Notes: a model not told the origin generated them from the letters alone. A stretch of DNA of 64,000 bases from Pseudonocardia sp. MH-G8 (GCF_002262885.1 NZ_NKYF01000011.1:1-64000), one strand, 5' to 3'. Numbered from the stretch's first letter, positions 50,454 through 59,354 are shown. Numbers and translations are program-made.

Positions 50454-51059
50454 TCAACGGTCGAGCAGGGTCGTCATCACCTCTCCTGCGACGGTCTCCG
50501 CGTCCCTGCACAGCTGCGGCTGCGGAATCGGCGGCTGCCGCCCGCCCGTCGCGAATTGCACGTCCAGCAGCTGCCCCGAAGCCGCATCGACGATCACCGT
50601 GCAGTAGTCCGTGAGCCGGGTCGGCACCGCCACCACGGCCGGAAACCCTGCCACGGTGATCGGCCGGATCTCCGCCGCCAACTCACCAGAGGTGAACCGC
50701 TCGATCCCCACATTCGTCACAAGGCTCAGACCGACGGTCACCGCCCGTGGCTCGAACCCACCGATCGTGCACAGCGGCACCTCGGCCCCCTCGTACAAAC
50801 CCACGGGTGCCCGCGACAACAGCGGCCGCGCGTCCAGGCCCAGTTCCGCCCGCTGCCGCTCCGTCAGCAATGCGCAGGGGTCCACCCCGTCCAGCCGGAT
50901 CTCGCGCGGCCGCGGCGGCAACTCGACAGAGCCGCTGGGCGGAGCTCCTGTCGTCGTCTCCGGCACGGGGCCTCCCGCGTCTCCGGCCCCACACGCCGAA
51001 GCCAGTACGCACAGCAACACCGTCAGCACCGCGCCGCGCACCCGTCGCACGAGGAGCAC
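50454..51059 (-). CDS. DUF3558-family lipoprotein, copy 2
   Basis: 201 aa, same length as copy 1. Lipobox-like VLASAC is near residue 23. The domain has REIRLDGVDPCALLTERQRAELGL, CTIGGFEPRAVTVGLSLVTNVG and YCTVIVDAASGQLLDVQF, with the same cysteines. Differences are mostly conservative, and the linker after the signal differs most. Start GTG/ATG at 51059 matches copy 1. Confidence 0.83.
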   Translation of the reverse strand: MLLVRRVRGAVLTVLLCVLASACGAGDAGGPVPETTTGAPPSGSVELPPRPREIRLDGVDPCALLTERQRAELGLDARPLLSRAPVGLYEGAEVPLCTIGGFEPRAVTVGLSLVTNVGIERFTSGELAAEIRPITVAGFPAVVAVPTRLTDYCTVIVDAASGQLLDVQFATGGRQPPIPQPQLCRDAETVAGEVMTTLLDR

Positions 51060-51160
51060 CGTAGCGACACCGTGACGCTGTGGTCACCATTCGGACGAGC
51101 CCGTGACGCCCTGGGCGGCGCCGCAGAACGCGGGACGCCCGGCCCCCTGCGCGGTCGACG

Positions 51161-51463
51161 TCAGAGCGCGTCCCGAAAGCGCTCGTCCACCGCCAGGTCG
51201 CCGCCCTCAGCGACGTCCAGTTCGTGCACGCGGCGCGCGAGCCGCTCGAACTCAGCGAGATCGATCAGCGTGAGCCACTCGGATTCGAAGACGCCCTGCT
51301 CGGCAGGCGTGTGCTGTCGACGAACCCAGTCGACCAGGACATGTCGCGGCCCGACGTCCACGACGATGCCGGGATGATCCGGACGCAGCGGAACAGCCTT
51401 CCTCACGATCTCGCTGTCAGGCGTCCACTTCACCAGCACGCCCACTTCGACCTGCTCACCCAT
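51161..51463 (-). CDS. Hypothetical protein, small beta-barrel-like
   Basis: 100 aa from ATG 51463, acidic. VGVLVKWTPDSEIV and HPGIVVDVGPRHVLVDWV look like a five-stranded SH3/Tudor-type fold, followed by a helix. I do not recognise the family. It is divergent from another small unknown gene at 51525. An earlier in-frame start adds 36 unlikely residues. Confidence 0.5.
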   Translation of the reverse strand: MGEQVEVGVLVKWTPDSEIVRKAVPLRPDHPGIVVDVGPRHVLVDWVRRQHTPAEQGVFESEWLTLIDLAEFERLARRVHELDVAEGGDLAVDERFRDAL

Positions 51464-51524
51464 CGAGCCACCCCTACGTAACGTATCGGCTACGGGGGCA
51501 ACCGCGAAGCCGCGAGACCATAGG

Positions 51525-51962
51525 TTGCGCACGGTGGACAACGCCCAGGTCGCCCAGCTTGCGGCCCTCATCAGGGAGACCTACTCGCCCTCTGCGCTGG
51601 ACACCGGAGTCACGGAGCCGACCATCGTCGAGTCGCCCGAAGGGTCCCGGGCAGTGGTGCTTCCCCGTTCCCAGATGGAGGAGCCCCTGCGCAGCCTCCA
51701 GCTGATCGACGCAGCCGCCGTGGGCTCCACGCTCGTCGTCACCTTCACCTGGGACGACGGCACCGGCGACGACACCGTCTACCTGATGCCACTCGACACG
51801 CGCGACCTCGACATGAACCTGTCCGACAACATCGCCGTGACGTCGTTCCTGGTTCAACACGTCGAGCACACCCTTGCAGGGCCACGAGAGAGCTGGGAAG
51901 CGGCGCGCAGCACACCGATCAGCAGGCGGTTGGCGGTGGTGCGCCCGTGGACGGCCACGTAG
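51525..51962 (+). CDS. Hypothetical protein
   Basis: 145 aa as read from TTG 51525; GTG 51534 is an alternative and neither has a clear ribosome site. It is acidic with a strand-rich middle (VGSTLVVTFTWDDGTGDDTV), and the last 40 residues turn Arg-rich. No family is recognised. It pairs divergently with the gene at 51161, suggesting a small accessory cassette. Confidence 0.45.
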   Translation: MRTVDNAQVAQLAALIRETYSPSALDTGVTEPTIVESPEGSRAVVLPRSQMEEPLRSLQLIDAAAVGSTLVVTFTWDDGTGDDTVYLMPLDTRDLDMNLSDNIAVTSFLVQHVEHTLAGPRESWEAARSTPISRRLAVVRPWTAT

Positions 51963-52686
51963 TCGCGGTCGATCGGCGAACGAGTTTCGAGGGTGAGCTC
52001 TCCGTTCGCGTGGTGATCACATCTCAGTCGCCAGACCCAGCCGATGCCGCTCCGCCGCCAGCACTCGCTGCCCCACGGGCACCGAATGGTTGTGCTCGTC
52101 AACCCAAGTCAGGAGGTCGTTGACGAGGGCGAGCGTGCGGCCCGAGTCACTCCCCGTGCAGCGCGCGCCTCACGACCGGGGCGACGCGGCGGGCCAGGAG
52201 GTGCGGCGGGTCCACCTCCTCGACGCGGCGAAGCGCGGGATGAGATCGGCGAACTGGGCAAGCGCCGCGGCGAGACCTGCGGTGTGCATTTACTCGTAGA
52301 CGCCTTCGAGGAGTGGTGCGGTCAAGGCCGGGGTTTCTCTTGATCTTCATCGAACCCGGTCGAGATCTGCTCTTTCAGCCGTCGGGCCGGCCCGAAACGT
52401 CACGTTCGGCGGACCAGCGTCGGCCGTTGACTCCCCTACGGAATCCGCGGCCGGCTCGGACTTCCTCGGACAGTCGCGTTCTCATCGAGCTCCTGAGCCT
52501 TGCCCCCGCGAGCTGATTGGACACTAGTCCGATCAGGTGACCCGACACGGAACGGGTCCGCGCGCCGGACCACATCCCTACGTTCGAGTCGCGTCCGATT
52601 CCAGACCGGTCGATGCATGACGCGAGTACCGGCGGCCCAGCCACAAGAACGTGGAGCACTCACCCTCACTTCGATGGAGACCCGTG
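51963..52686. other. Gene-poor stretch with decayed coding remnants
   Basis: 724 bases with no complete gene. On the minus strand near 52200-52330 fragments such as VEEVDPPHLLARRVAPVVRR read like eroded protein, and the 3' remnant at 52017 follows. From about 52300 the base composition drops in GC, marking the edge of a lower-GC block to about 53.9 kb that may be foreign. Confidence 0.45.
52017..52150 (-). pseudogene. 3' remnant resembling the tail of the SNF2 helicase gene
   Basis: The minus strand reads LALVNDLLTWVDEHNHSVPV then GQRVLAAERHRLGLATEM and a stop. The end, VPVxQRVLAAERHRLGL, matches the C-terminus of the helicase at 53994, and 44 bases (52042-52085 against 54013-54056) differ at only three sites. 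It is too short to be a gene. It is either a deletion scar of a helicase paralogue or a recombination footprint. Confidence 0.5.
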
Positions 52687-53178
52687 ATGCGCACTCGACT
52701 TCGACTCATCTCACTCACTCTCCTCAGCCTCACGCTCGGCGCAGTCGCCGCAACGTCAACAGCCACCGCTGATCCAATGCCGGGCTTCTCTTTCGACCCC
52801 GCGAAGCTTCAATCGCGCATGGATTCATGCATGGAGTACCAGCAGGGGCCGAGTGAGGTCCTGATGGGCTGGGTGAACGTGCGGACGGGCGACCAACGAC
52901 AATGGAGGTGCAGCTCATTGAGACATATGCTCCTCGACGACGAGGACAGACCAGCACACGATCCATAAGAGAACCTTCCAGACTTCATGCGCTGCGTCGA
53001 CAAGACCGTGAGCTACGGGTTCCCCCGCAAGGGAGACCCCGGCAACACCCGACTCATCTACCAATACAGCGGCACGAGCAAGCGAGCTGAAGTCGTGGTC
53101 AACGATGCGACAGGCGACATCGCAACGATCTACACCTCGGTGAGCAACGATTGGACCGGGTGCGCGAACGGTCTATAG
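52687..53178 (+). pseudogene. Secreted small protein interrupted by an in-frame stop
   Basis: Read through, 164 codons. The signal peptide is MRTRLRLISLTLLSLTLGAV with Ala-rich cleavage near residue 30. A mature part with several Cys (MDSCMEYQQGP, WRCSS, MRCVDKT, WTGCANG) follows. A TAA at 52966-52968 splits it, yet the same frame continues sensibly to 53178. The first half alone would be a 93-aa secreted peptide. Either a nonsense mutation or a sequencing error is likely; no family is known. The next gene begins 8 bases after its end. Confidence 0.6.
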
Positions 53179-53186
53179 TCCTGCGT

Positions 53187-53831
53187 ATGCGCCCAGCAGG
53201 TGTACGCCAACGCGTGCAGGAGCTCCAGAACCAGGAGTGGAACGTCGTGCACTCATGGCCTGACCGCGCTTTGCGAGTGCACCTCACCAGCTTCGTGAAC
53301 CTCTCCGCCCGGCAGCAGCACCACGACCACCCGATGACGACCGTGTTGCGCCGATACCGCGAGGTCACCGCCCTCCTGAGCGACCCCCTACAAGTACGAA
53401 CCGGCAGCGACTTCGAGACACGTTCCTTCGCGTGCGTCGAGCAGCTCCGCCCTCTCATAGGAGATCTGGCCGAACGTGACGCCACTGAGGTGACGTTCGA
53501 ACAACAGGAGGATGCTCGCCAGCCGCTCCTGTGGATCCTACCAATGACGATCCTTGGCGAAGCGAGCCCTGGCTGGCCATTCCATTTGCTCTGCTGGAAC
53601 GAGGCCAACTCGCTCGCGGAGGGATTTCAAACGCCCTATCGCGCCGCTCGACACATCGCAGCCGAGGCCTTCCACGAGCCCGCCGATCCCTTCGATCTCA
53701 TCGCATCGATGACGACACTCACCGAACGTTACGAGGACGACCCGGCTTCACGCGAGGAGACTGCCGCCAAGGTGCGGTCGGCGCTGTCTGAATTTCTCAT
53801 CCGCGCACCCTGGCCGATCATCGACGATTAA
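53187..53831 (+). CDS. Hypothetical protein in a lower-GC block
   Basis: 214 aa from ATG 53187; no recognised domain. It is hydrophilic with a strand-rich first half (QNQEWNVVHSWPDRALRVHL) and a helical C-terminus (REETAAKVRSALSEFLI). Base composition is lower in GC than its surroundings and codon choice is less biased, in common with the interrupted secreted gene just before it. The two may have arrived together, for example as a small toxin/immunity-like pair, which is speculation. Confidence 0.5.
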   Translation: MRPAGVRQRVQELQNQEWNVVHSWPDRALRVHLTSFVNLSARQQHHDHPMTTVLRRYREVTALLSDPLQVRTGSDFETRSFACVEQLRPLIGDLAERDATEVTFEQQEDARQPLLWILPMTILGEASPGWPFHLLCWNEANSLAEGFQTPYRAARHIAAEAFHEPADPFDLIASMTTLTERYEDDPASREETAAKVRSALSEFLIRAPWPIIDD

Positions 53832-53993
53832 TTCCTACTACACCGCTCCCTCTCGGGGCCCAGCAGATCACCAGCCGCTGCACCTCACCAGCAATTCAAC
53901 TTCGACCTGATCACATAGCCAGCCATCCTCACATCACTCCGCCGCCAACCGCGCATGTTTCCAACGAGGCCGACGCCCCAAGGTTGAGCTCAG

Positions 53994-56204
53994 TCACCCA
54001 ACGAGCCCCAGTCGATGCCGCTCCGCCGCCAGCACCCGCTGCCTCACCGGCACCGACTCGTCGTCGAGCACCTCCGGCCGATGCTCCGACGCGTCCACCG
54101 CCCGCCGGTCGGCGTCCTTGGCCTCGCTCTTGCGCGCGAACGCGTCGAACAGCAGCCGCTTGCCCTGCTGGATCTCCCGGATCCGCTCGTCGATGCAGTC
54201 CTTGGCCAGCAGCCGGTGGACCTGCACCGTGCGCACCTGCCCCATCCGGTGCGCCCGCGCGATCGCCTGCTCCTCCGTGCTCGGCTTCCACTGCGGCTCG
54301 GTGAGGATCACCACCGACGCCGCCTGCATGTTGATCCCGACCCCGCCGGCCTCGATCTGCCCGAGCAGGACCGCGTGCCCGGCGCTCTTCGTGAACTCGT
54401 CCACGATCCCCTGCCGCACGGGCGGCGGCACCGCCCCGGTGATCGTGCCGACGACCGCGTCGCCGACCGCCTCGTGCACCAGCCGCAGCGTGTCGAGGAA
54501 GTAGGAGAAGACCACCACCTTCATCCCGTCCTGCGCGGCCTCCTCGACGATGTCCGTGCAGCGCTCGAGCTTCGCCGAGCTGACCGTGCTGAACGGCGCC
54601 TGCCGCATCCCCATCAGGTTGCGCTTGGAGACTGCCGACTCGTACCGCGCCGCGTCGGTGTCGCTGAGCTGCACCCACGACTCGGTCTCGATCTTGTCCG
54701 GCAGCTCCGTCAGCACGTCGGCCTGGTTGCGTCGCAGGTAGACCGGCGCCACGGCGCGCCGGAACGCCTTCGCGCCGGCGACCGCATCCGCAGCGTTCAC
54801 GCTGCGCGCCACCCTCGGCTGCAGGTAGTTGACGAGCGTGCGGAACTCCTCGACCCGGTTCTCCATCGGCGTGCCGGTCAGGAACAGCGTGCGCTGCGAG
54901 CGTCGGACGGCCGCCGCGACCGCCTGCGAACGTGCCGCGTCCGGGTTCTTCACTAAGTGCGCCTCATCGACGACGAGCATCGCGACGTCCGCGTCGCGCA
55001 CGTCGGCCGGCAGTCGCGCCAGCGTCCCGAACGTCGTGACGGCGATGCCGCCCTCCCGCAGCCAGCGGCGGCCGACGGCGTCCCGGTCTGCGCCGTGCAG
55101 GCTGTGTGCAACGAGCTCGCTGTGCTTCGCCGTCTCGTTCAGCCAGTTGATCTGCACGCTCGCCGGGCACACGACGAGGAACCGCCGCTGCCCCTTCGCG
55201 GCGAGGTGCGCGAGCACGGCGAGCGCCTGGATGGTCTTGCCGAGGCCCATCTCGTCGCCGAGGATCGAGCGCTCCTGGTGGATGGCGTACTGCGCGCCGA
55301 AGACCTGGTAGCCGCGCAGGGTCGAGGTCAGCTTCGACGTGTCGAGCGGGACGGCGTTGATGCGCTGCCGCAGCTCCTCCGGGACGAACCCTCCCGCCGC
55401 CTCCTCGTCCTCGGCAGTGCCCGTGCCGCCGACCGTCGACAGCACCGCGTTGACCGACGCCGCCTCGGACTCGTAGTCCTGCCAGAGCCGGCGCGACTCG
55501 TAGCTGCGCGGGTCGACCGCCTGCTCGCGGACGTGCACGGTCTGCTGCAGTGCCCGGGTCTGCGGGGCGGCGAGGAGTGCGTCGAGCCGCGCGAGCGCGT
55601 CGAGCGCCGAGTCCTTCTTCGACCGCCGCGAGAACCACATCGACATCCGGCTGCCGGCGCGCTCCGCGTCCGCCACCAGCGGTCCGACCTCGGCGCGGAA
55701 CGACTGGAGGGGCCCGCTGAGGCCGGCCACCGCGGCGTCCGCCGCCCGCACCGCGGCGAGGGTGGCGAGAAGCTGGGTCTGGGCGGGATCGCGACGATCA
55801 GGATCGAAGCGGAACCGGGCGTCGCGGTGCACCTGCACGGCGACGGTGCGCGCCGCGCGCCGGACCTCCACCACCGTCGTCTGCCCGACGCCCGGCAGTT
55901 GCTGGAGCCGGTGGTCCGGGGCCTTCAGGACGTCGGCGACGGTCCGGAACCCGTGCTGCTCCAACGCCCCGAACCGCACACCCCGCCCGGCGACCTCCTT
56001 GAGCGCCGCGAGCGGCATCTCGCGCAGGCGGGCGGCGACCTGGTCGCCGTTGAGGATCTCGATCTGGTGCCGCGCGCTGTCGCGGAGGACCTGCGGCGCG
56101 CTGAGCAGGGCGCTCGCGCGCTCGGCGAAGTCGCGGACCGCGGCGATCGTCGCCCTGGCCGCGGCACCAACCTTGCCCCGCGCGGCCTCGCGTTCGTCCT
56201 GCAC
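53994..56204 (-). CDS. SNF2/RapA-type DEAD/DEAH-box helicase
   Basis: 736 aa. The N-terminal 230 residues are helical and include a helix-hairpin-helix-like stretch (VLKAPDHRLQQLPGVGQTTV). SNF2 motifs follow in order: GDEMGLGKTIQALAVL, VVCPASVQINWL, VVDEAHLVKN, LFLTGTPMENR, then in the second RecA half VVFSYFLDTLRLV, GQIEAGGVGINMQAAS and QAIARAHRMGQVRTV. It is a dsDNA translocase; stand-alone forms occur in repair and in several defence islands. The start is GTG 56204. The last 15 residues are echoed by a remnant at 52017. Confidence 0.88.
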   Translation of the reverse strand: MQDEREAARGKVGAAARATIAAVRDFAERASALLSAPQVLRDSARHQIEILNGDQVAARLREMPLAALKEVAGRGVRFGALEQHGFRTVADVLKAPDHRLQQLPGVGQTTVVEVRRAARTVAVQVHRDARFRFDPDRRDPAQTQLLATLAAVRAADAAVAGLSGPLQSFRAEVGPLVADAERAGSRMSMWFSRRSKKDSALDALARLDALLAAPQTRALQQTVHVREQAVDPRSYESRRLWQDYESEAASVNAVLSTVGGTGTAEDEEAAGGFVPEELRQRINAVPLDTSKLTSTLRGYQVFGAQYAIHQERSILGDEMGLGKTIQALAVLAHLAAKGQRRFLVVCPASVQINWLNETAKHSELVAHSLHGADRDAVGRRWLREGGIAVTTFGTLARLPADVRDADVAMLVVDEAHLVKNPDAARSQAVAAAVRRSQRTLFLTGTPMENRVEEFRTLVNYLQPRVARSVNAADAVAGAKAFRRAVAPVYLRRNQADVLTELPDKIETESWVQLSDTDAARYESAVSKRNLMGMRQAPFSTVSSAKLERCTDIVEEAAQDGMKVVVFSYFLDTLRLVHEAVGDAVVGTITGAVPPPVRQGIVDEFTKSAGHAVLLGQIEAGGVGINMQAASVVILTEPQWKPSTEEQAIARAHRMGQVRTVQVHRLLAKDCIDERIREIQQGKRLLFDAFARKSEAKDADRRAVDASEHRPEVLDDESVPVRQRVLAAERHRLGLVG

Positions 56205-56375
56205 CCGGTCGCTCCCGTTCCGTCGTGATCCACCCCGTTGGTCGTCAGCGCCGCCAGGAACGTCACAGGGTGCCGGACCGACTACCCGAACGATGCAACG
56301 GAAAGATCGTTAACGAACGGACGAGAGCGAGCGAGGTGGGTGCTCGAGCAGTTCGAACGATGCGGAAGGCGCCCC

Positions 56376-57161
56376 GTGACCCAGTACATGCCCCAGTACC
56401 CGCCGCCCGGCCCCGGGTACTACCCGCCGCCCCCGCCGCCGCAGAACGGCTTCGGGACGGCGGGCTTCGTGCTCGGTCTCATCGGCTTGCTGTTCTCGTT
56501 CATCCCGCTGATCGGCGTGATCGCCTGGCCGCTGGTCCTGCTGGCACTGGTGTTCGCGGGCATCGGCCTCTCCCGGGCCCGCAGCGGTCGAGCGACCAAC
56601 AGCAGCCTGGCGGTCGCCGGCCTCGTCTGCGCGGTGATCGGCCTCCTGATCTGCATCCTGTACGCGGCGGCGTTCAGCGCGGCGGTCTCGGACGTGGAGA
56701 CCAGTGCTCCGAGGGCGGCGACGGAGTACGCCGCCCGGCCTGATTCCGCTGGGGCCACGCCTGCCGGCGTCGGCGACGAGGTGCAGGACGGCGCGTTCAC
56801 CTTCGCCGTCACCGACGTGAAGAGCGGCGTCCAGGCGCTGGGTGAGAGCTTCCTGCGCACCGAGGCGCAGGGCGAGTTCGTGCTGGTGCACGTCACCGTG
56901 AGGAACATCGGCACCGAGGCGGCGACGTTCTTGGGAGCGCACCAGACGCTGCTCGACGCGCAGGGCCGCGAGTTCGAGGCCGACAGCTCGGCGGCGATGA
57001 TGAACGTGCCGGACAGCGAATCGTTCTACACCGAGATCAACCCGGGCAACAGCGTCGACGGAGTGCCCGTCTTCGACGTGCCCGAGGGGCTCTCGCCGGC
57101 GGCCATCGAGCTGCACGAGTCGATGTTCTCGGGCGGCGCGCTCGTCTCACTCGCCGGATGA
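56376..57161 (+). CDS. Membrane-anchored DUF4190/DUF4352 protein
   Basis: 261 aa. A Pro/Tyr-rich cytosolic head (residues 1-22) precedes two membrane helices (28-62 and 80-102, DUF4190-like) and an exported DUF4352 immunoglobulin-like domain at about 130-255 (QGEFVLVHVTVRNIGTEAATF, FEADSSAAMM, VFDVPEGLSPAAIELHESMF). Such proteins are common cell-envelope antigens without known enzymatic role. GTG 56376 has GGAAGG upstream; ATG 56388 is possible. It overlaps the ADP-ribosylglycohydrolase by ATGA. Its tail has a decayed duplicate at 58420. Confidence 0.8.
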   Translation: MTQYMPQYPPPGPGYYPPPPPPQNGFGTAGFVLGLIGLLFSFIPLIGVIAWPLVLLALVFAGIGLSRARSGRATNSSLAVAGLVCAVIGLLICILYAAAFSAAVSDVETSAPRAATEYAARPDSAGATPAGVGDEVQDGAFTFAVTDVKSGVQALGESFLRTEAQGEFVLVHVTVRNIGTEAATFLGAHQTLLDAQGREFEADSSAAMMNVPDSESFYTEINPGNSVDGVPVFDVPEGLSPAAIELHESMFSGGALVSLAG

Positions 57162-58216
57162 GGGTCACCGCGGCGGACATAGGGTCTGGCCCCGTGATCG
57201 AATCGCTGCAGATGTGCCGCACTCGCGCCCGCGGTTGCCTCCTGGCCGGTGCCATTGGGGACGCCCTGGGCGCGCCCGTCGAGTTCGACTCGCACGCGAG
57301 GATCCGGTCCCGCTTCGGACCGGCCGGCGTCACCGATCTCGTGCCGTCCCCGTACGGGCCGGCCGGGCTCGTCACCGACGACACCCAGATGACGCTGTTC
57401 ACCGTCGAAGCGCTGCTGGACACGGACCCGGCTGACCTCGGCGACCGGCTGCACGCCGCGTACCGACGCTGGCTCGTCACCCAAGAGCAGCCCGGCCCGC
57501 CATCGGATGCCGAGGGGCTCGCGGCGGAGTCCTGGCTCTACGCCGTCCGCGCCCCGGGCAACGCCTGCCTGTCGGGGCTCCGCGCCCCCCACCGTGGGGC
57601 TATCGCGACACCGGTCAACGCCGGATCGAAGGGCTGCGGGACGGTGATGCGCTCGGCGCCGTTCGGCCTGTCCTCCCAGCTGCCCACACCGGACGCGGTG
57701 GCCGAGGCCGCGATCGTCGGCGCTTGCCTCACCCATGGCCACCCGACCGCCCGGCTCGCTGCCGCCGCGTTGGCGGTGATCGTCCGGTACCTCGTCGACG
57801 GACGCGGGCTCGCGGAGTCGGTGTCAGCGGCGATCGAGCTGGTCTCCGAGCACCCCGACCACGAGGAGACGACCGCCGCGCTGCGCGGGGCCGTGACCGC
57901 TGCCGACAACGGCCCGGCGAGCGCCACGCAGCTACACGGCCTCGGGGAGGGTTGGGTCGCCGAGGAAGCGCTCGCGATGAGCGTCTACGCCGCGCTCACC
58001 CATCCCGAACCGCACCAACTGCGCGCCGCGCTGCTGTTCGCCGTCAACCACGACGGCGACAGCGACTCGACCGGCGCCATCACCGGCAACCTCCTCGGCG
58101 CGCTGCACGGCGAGGGCTCGGTGCCGCCGGACTGGGCCGCGCAGGTGGAGGGCCGGGACACGATCATCGACCTCGCCGGCCGGCTCGTCGAGCCCGAGCC
58201 ACGGTCATCACGCTGA
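57158..58216 (+). CDS. ADP-ribosylglycohydrolase (ARH/DraG family)
   Basis: 352 aa. Family marks: GCLLAGAIGDALGAPVEF near residues 26-43, LVTDDTQMTLFTVEALL near residue 71 (Mg-binding Thr-Asp-Asp), GCGTVMRSAPFG, and NHDGDSDSTGAITGNLLGAL near residue 300 with the second metal cluster. It removes ADP-ribose from proteins, nucleic acids or small molecules and may counter ADP-ribosylating toxins. It is coupled to the upstream membrane protein and followed by a pseudogene made of pieces of both. Confidence 0.9.
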   Translation: MRVTAADIGSGPVIESLQMCRTRARGCLLAGAIGDALGAPVEFDSHARIRSRFGPAGVTDLVPSPYGPAGLVTDDTQMTLFTVEALLDTDPADLGDRLHAAYRRWLVTQEQPGPPSDAEGLAAESWLYAVRAPGNACLSGLRAPHRGAIATPVNAGSKGCGTVMRSAPFGLSSQLPTPDAVAEAAIVGACLTHGHPTARLAAAALAVIVRYLVDGRGLAESVSAAIELVSEHPDHEETTAALRGAVTAADNGPASATQLHGLGEGWVAEEALAMSVYAALTHPEPHQLRAALLFAVNHDGDSDSTGAITGNLLGALHGEGSVPPDWAAQVEGRDTIIDLAGRLVEPEPRSSR

Positions 58217-58626
58217 CCGTGCAACCGGCGGAGCCGGAGTCCGTGCTTCGAGCCGACCGGCTGTCCCGGGTGCGCGGACTGCTGCTCGGCCTGGCCCTCG
58301 GCGAGTACCGGCAGGCGGCCGATGCACGCTGGTGGAGCCGCTATCCGGGTGGTGAGGACGCGTTACCCCCACGCGGTGGATCGGACGGACGGTCGCCGTC
58401 GCTTCTGGCGGTCCTGCGGGAAGGACGGTGCTGCTCGACGCGTAGGGCCGCGAGTTCGAGGGACAGCGCGGCGCCATACGACGAGTCGTTCTTCACCGAG
58501 ATCGACCCGGGCAACAACGTCGGAGGTGTGCTCGTCTCTGGCAGGCCCGAAGGGCTGTCGCCAGCGGACATCGAGCGCCACGAGTCGATGTTCTCCGGCG
58601 GAGTGCTCGTGTCACTCGCGGGCTGA
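58217..58626 (+). pseudogene. Chimeric remnant: ARH N-terminus-like piece joined to a DUF4352 tail
   Basis: The first part reads RLSRVRGLLLGLALGEY, echoing the ARH start. From about 58420 the sequence repeats the DUF4352 gene's 3' end: DESFFTEIDPGNNV, EGLSPADIERHESMFSGGVLVSLAG. In the original frame CTCGACGCG is followed by TAG, where the parent has CAG, and a frame change follows. It is a decayed partial duplication of the two upstream genes. It converges on the small gene at 58612, overlapping by 15 bases. Confidence 0.75.
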
Positions 58627-58815
58627 TCGACCCGCGTCCCGTACGAGTGCTGCCGCAGACGCCGCCACGACGTGCAGACGGCACGGCCAGTGCGGCCTGC
58701 CATGGCCCGCTCCCAGCGAGCACAGGGCGCACCGACCGTCCGGCCGAGGGACGTGCTCGCGAAGCAGTCGCTGCCAGACCTGCGGGTCGCCCTCTGCAAG
58801 GACACGACTGATCAC
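58612..58815 (-). CDS. Small conserved-looking protein with Cys pairs and WPC motif
   Basis: 67 aa from GTG 58815: VISRVLAEGDPQVWQRLL, then GRCALCSLGAGHGRPHWPCRLHV. Two Cys-x-x-Cys-like sites may bind zinc. I have seen similar short tails beside XRE/flavoprotein genes in actinomycetes but cannot name the family. It lies 68 bases after the flavoprotein gene on the same strand, so probably in one operon. Confidence 0.55.
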   Translation of the reverse strand: MISRVLAEGDPQVWQRLLREHVPRPDGRCALCSLGAGHGRPHWPCRLHVVAASAAALVRDAGRSARE

Positions 58816-58883
58816 GCTGTAAGCACACCGGTGACCGGATGCTGCGCGTCGCACGCGAGTGCGACCCGCACAAATGTGCGGGT

Positions 58884-59354
58884 TCAGCCGAGTGCCGCGA
58901 CGACCCAAGCAGGATCGAACGCGGCGACCACCTCCGGGCCCGTGCCCGACTGCACTGGCGCGGGGTCACCGACCCGCCCCGACCGCGGGTCGACGAAGCG
59001 GACACCCGCGCCGGCAAGCGTCCGCAGGGTCGACGCCCACACCGGGTGCCCCCAGAGCCGGTTGTTGACCATCGGCACGGCCACGACCGGAACACCGGCT
59101 CCCAGGGCATCGCAGAGCGCACCCGCAGCGCTGGTGTCCATGATCCCCGCCGCGACCTTGTTGGCCGTGTTGAACGTGAGCGGGCAGGCGACGACAAGAT
59201 CCGGCCGAGGCCGATCGTGCTCGGACGGCTCCGCGTACCACTGACTCGCCGCCTCGGTGACGACGATCGACACACTCCAGCGCTCGCGCAGTGCATCGGC
59301 CACCTCGCCGGCACGCACTGCGAGAGGCGCGCCGCACACGACGAGCGTCAGCAT
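58884..59354 (-). CDS. Flavoprotein (HFCD / Dfp-like fold)
   Basis: 156 aa. VVCGAPLAVRAGEVADAL starts the fold, PDLVVACPLTFNTANKVAAGIMDTSAAGAL is the flavin-site region with the PxxxNTxxK pattern, and VPVVAVPMVNNRLWGHP follows. It is a homo-oligomeric flavin-containing Cys decarboxylase-like fold whose members decarboxylate or bind FMN. TGATG joins it to the XRE gene. The pair XRE-flavoprotein is a common actinomycete unit of unknown physiological role. Confidence 0.83.
   Translation of the reverse strand: MLTLVVCGAPLAVRAGEVADALRERWSVSIVVTEAASQWYAEPSEHDRPRPDLVVACPLTFNTANKVAAGIMDTSAAGALCDALGAGVPVVAVPMVNNRLWGHPVWASTLRTLAGAGVRFVDPRSGRVGDPAPVQSGTGPEVVAAFDPAWVVAALG

Larger units (their letters stand above)
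50003..51089 (-). repeat. Duplicated two-gene module, copy 2
   Basis: Second copy of the YxxxD gene plus DUF3558 lipoprotein, same order and strand as 43980-45067. Identity is high but imperfect, with indels in the intergenic part, so the duplication is not very recent. It may be an ancestral tandem pair later separated by insertion. Confidence 0.8.

Noticed and set aside
52966-52968. Recoding (selenocysteine-like) of the stop inside the secreted gene
   Set aside because: The codon is TAA, not TGA, and no SECIS-like hairpin is seen.
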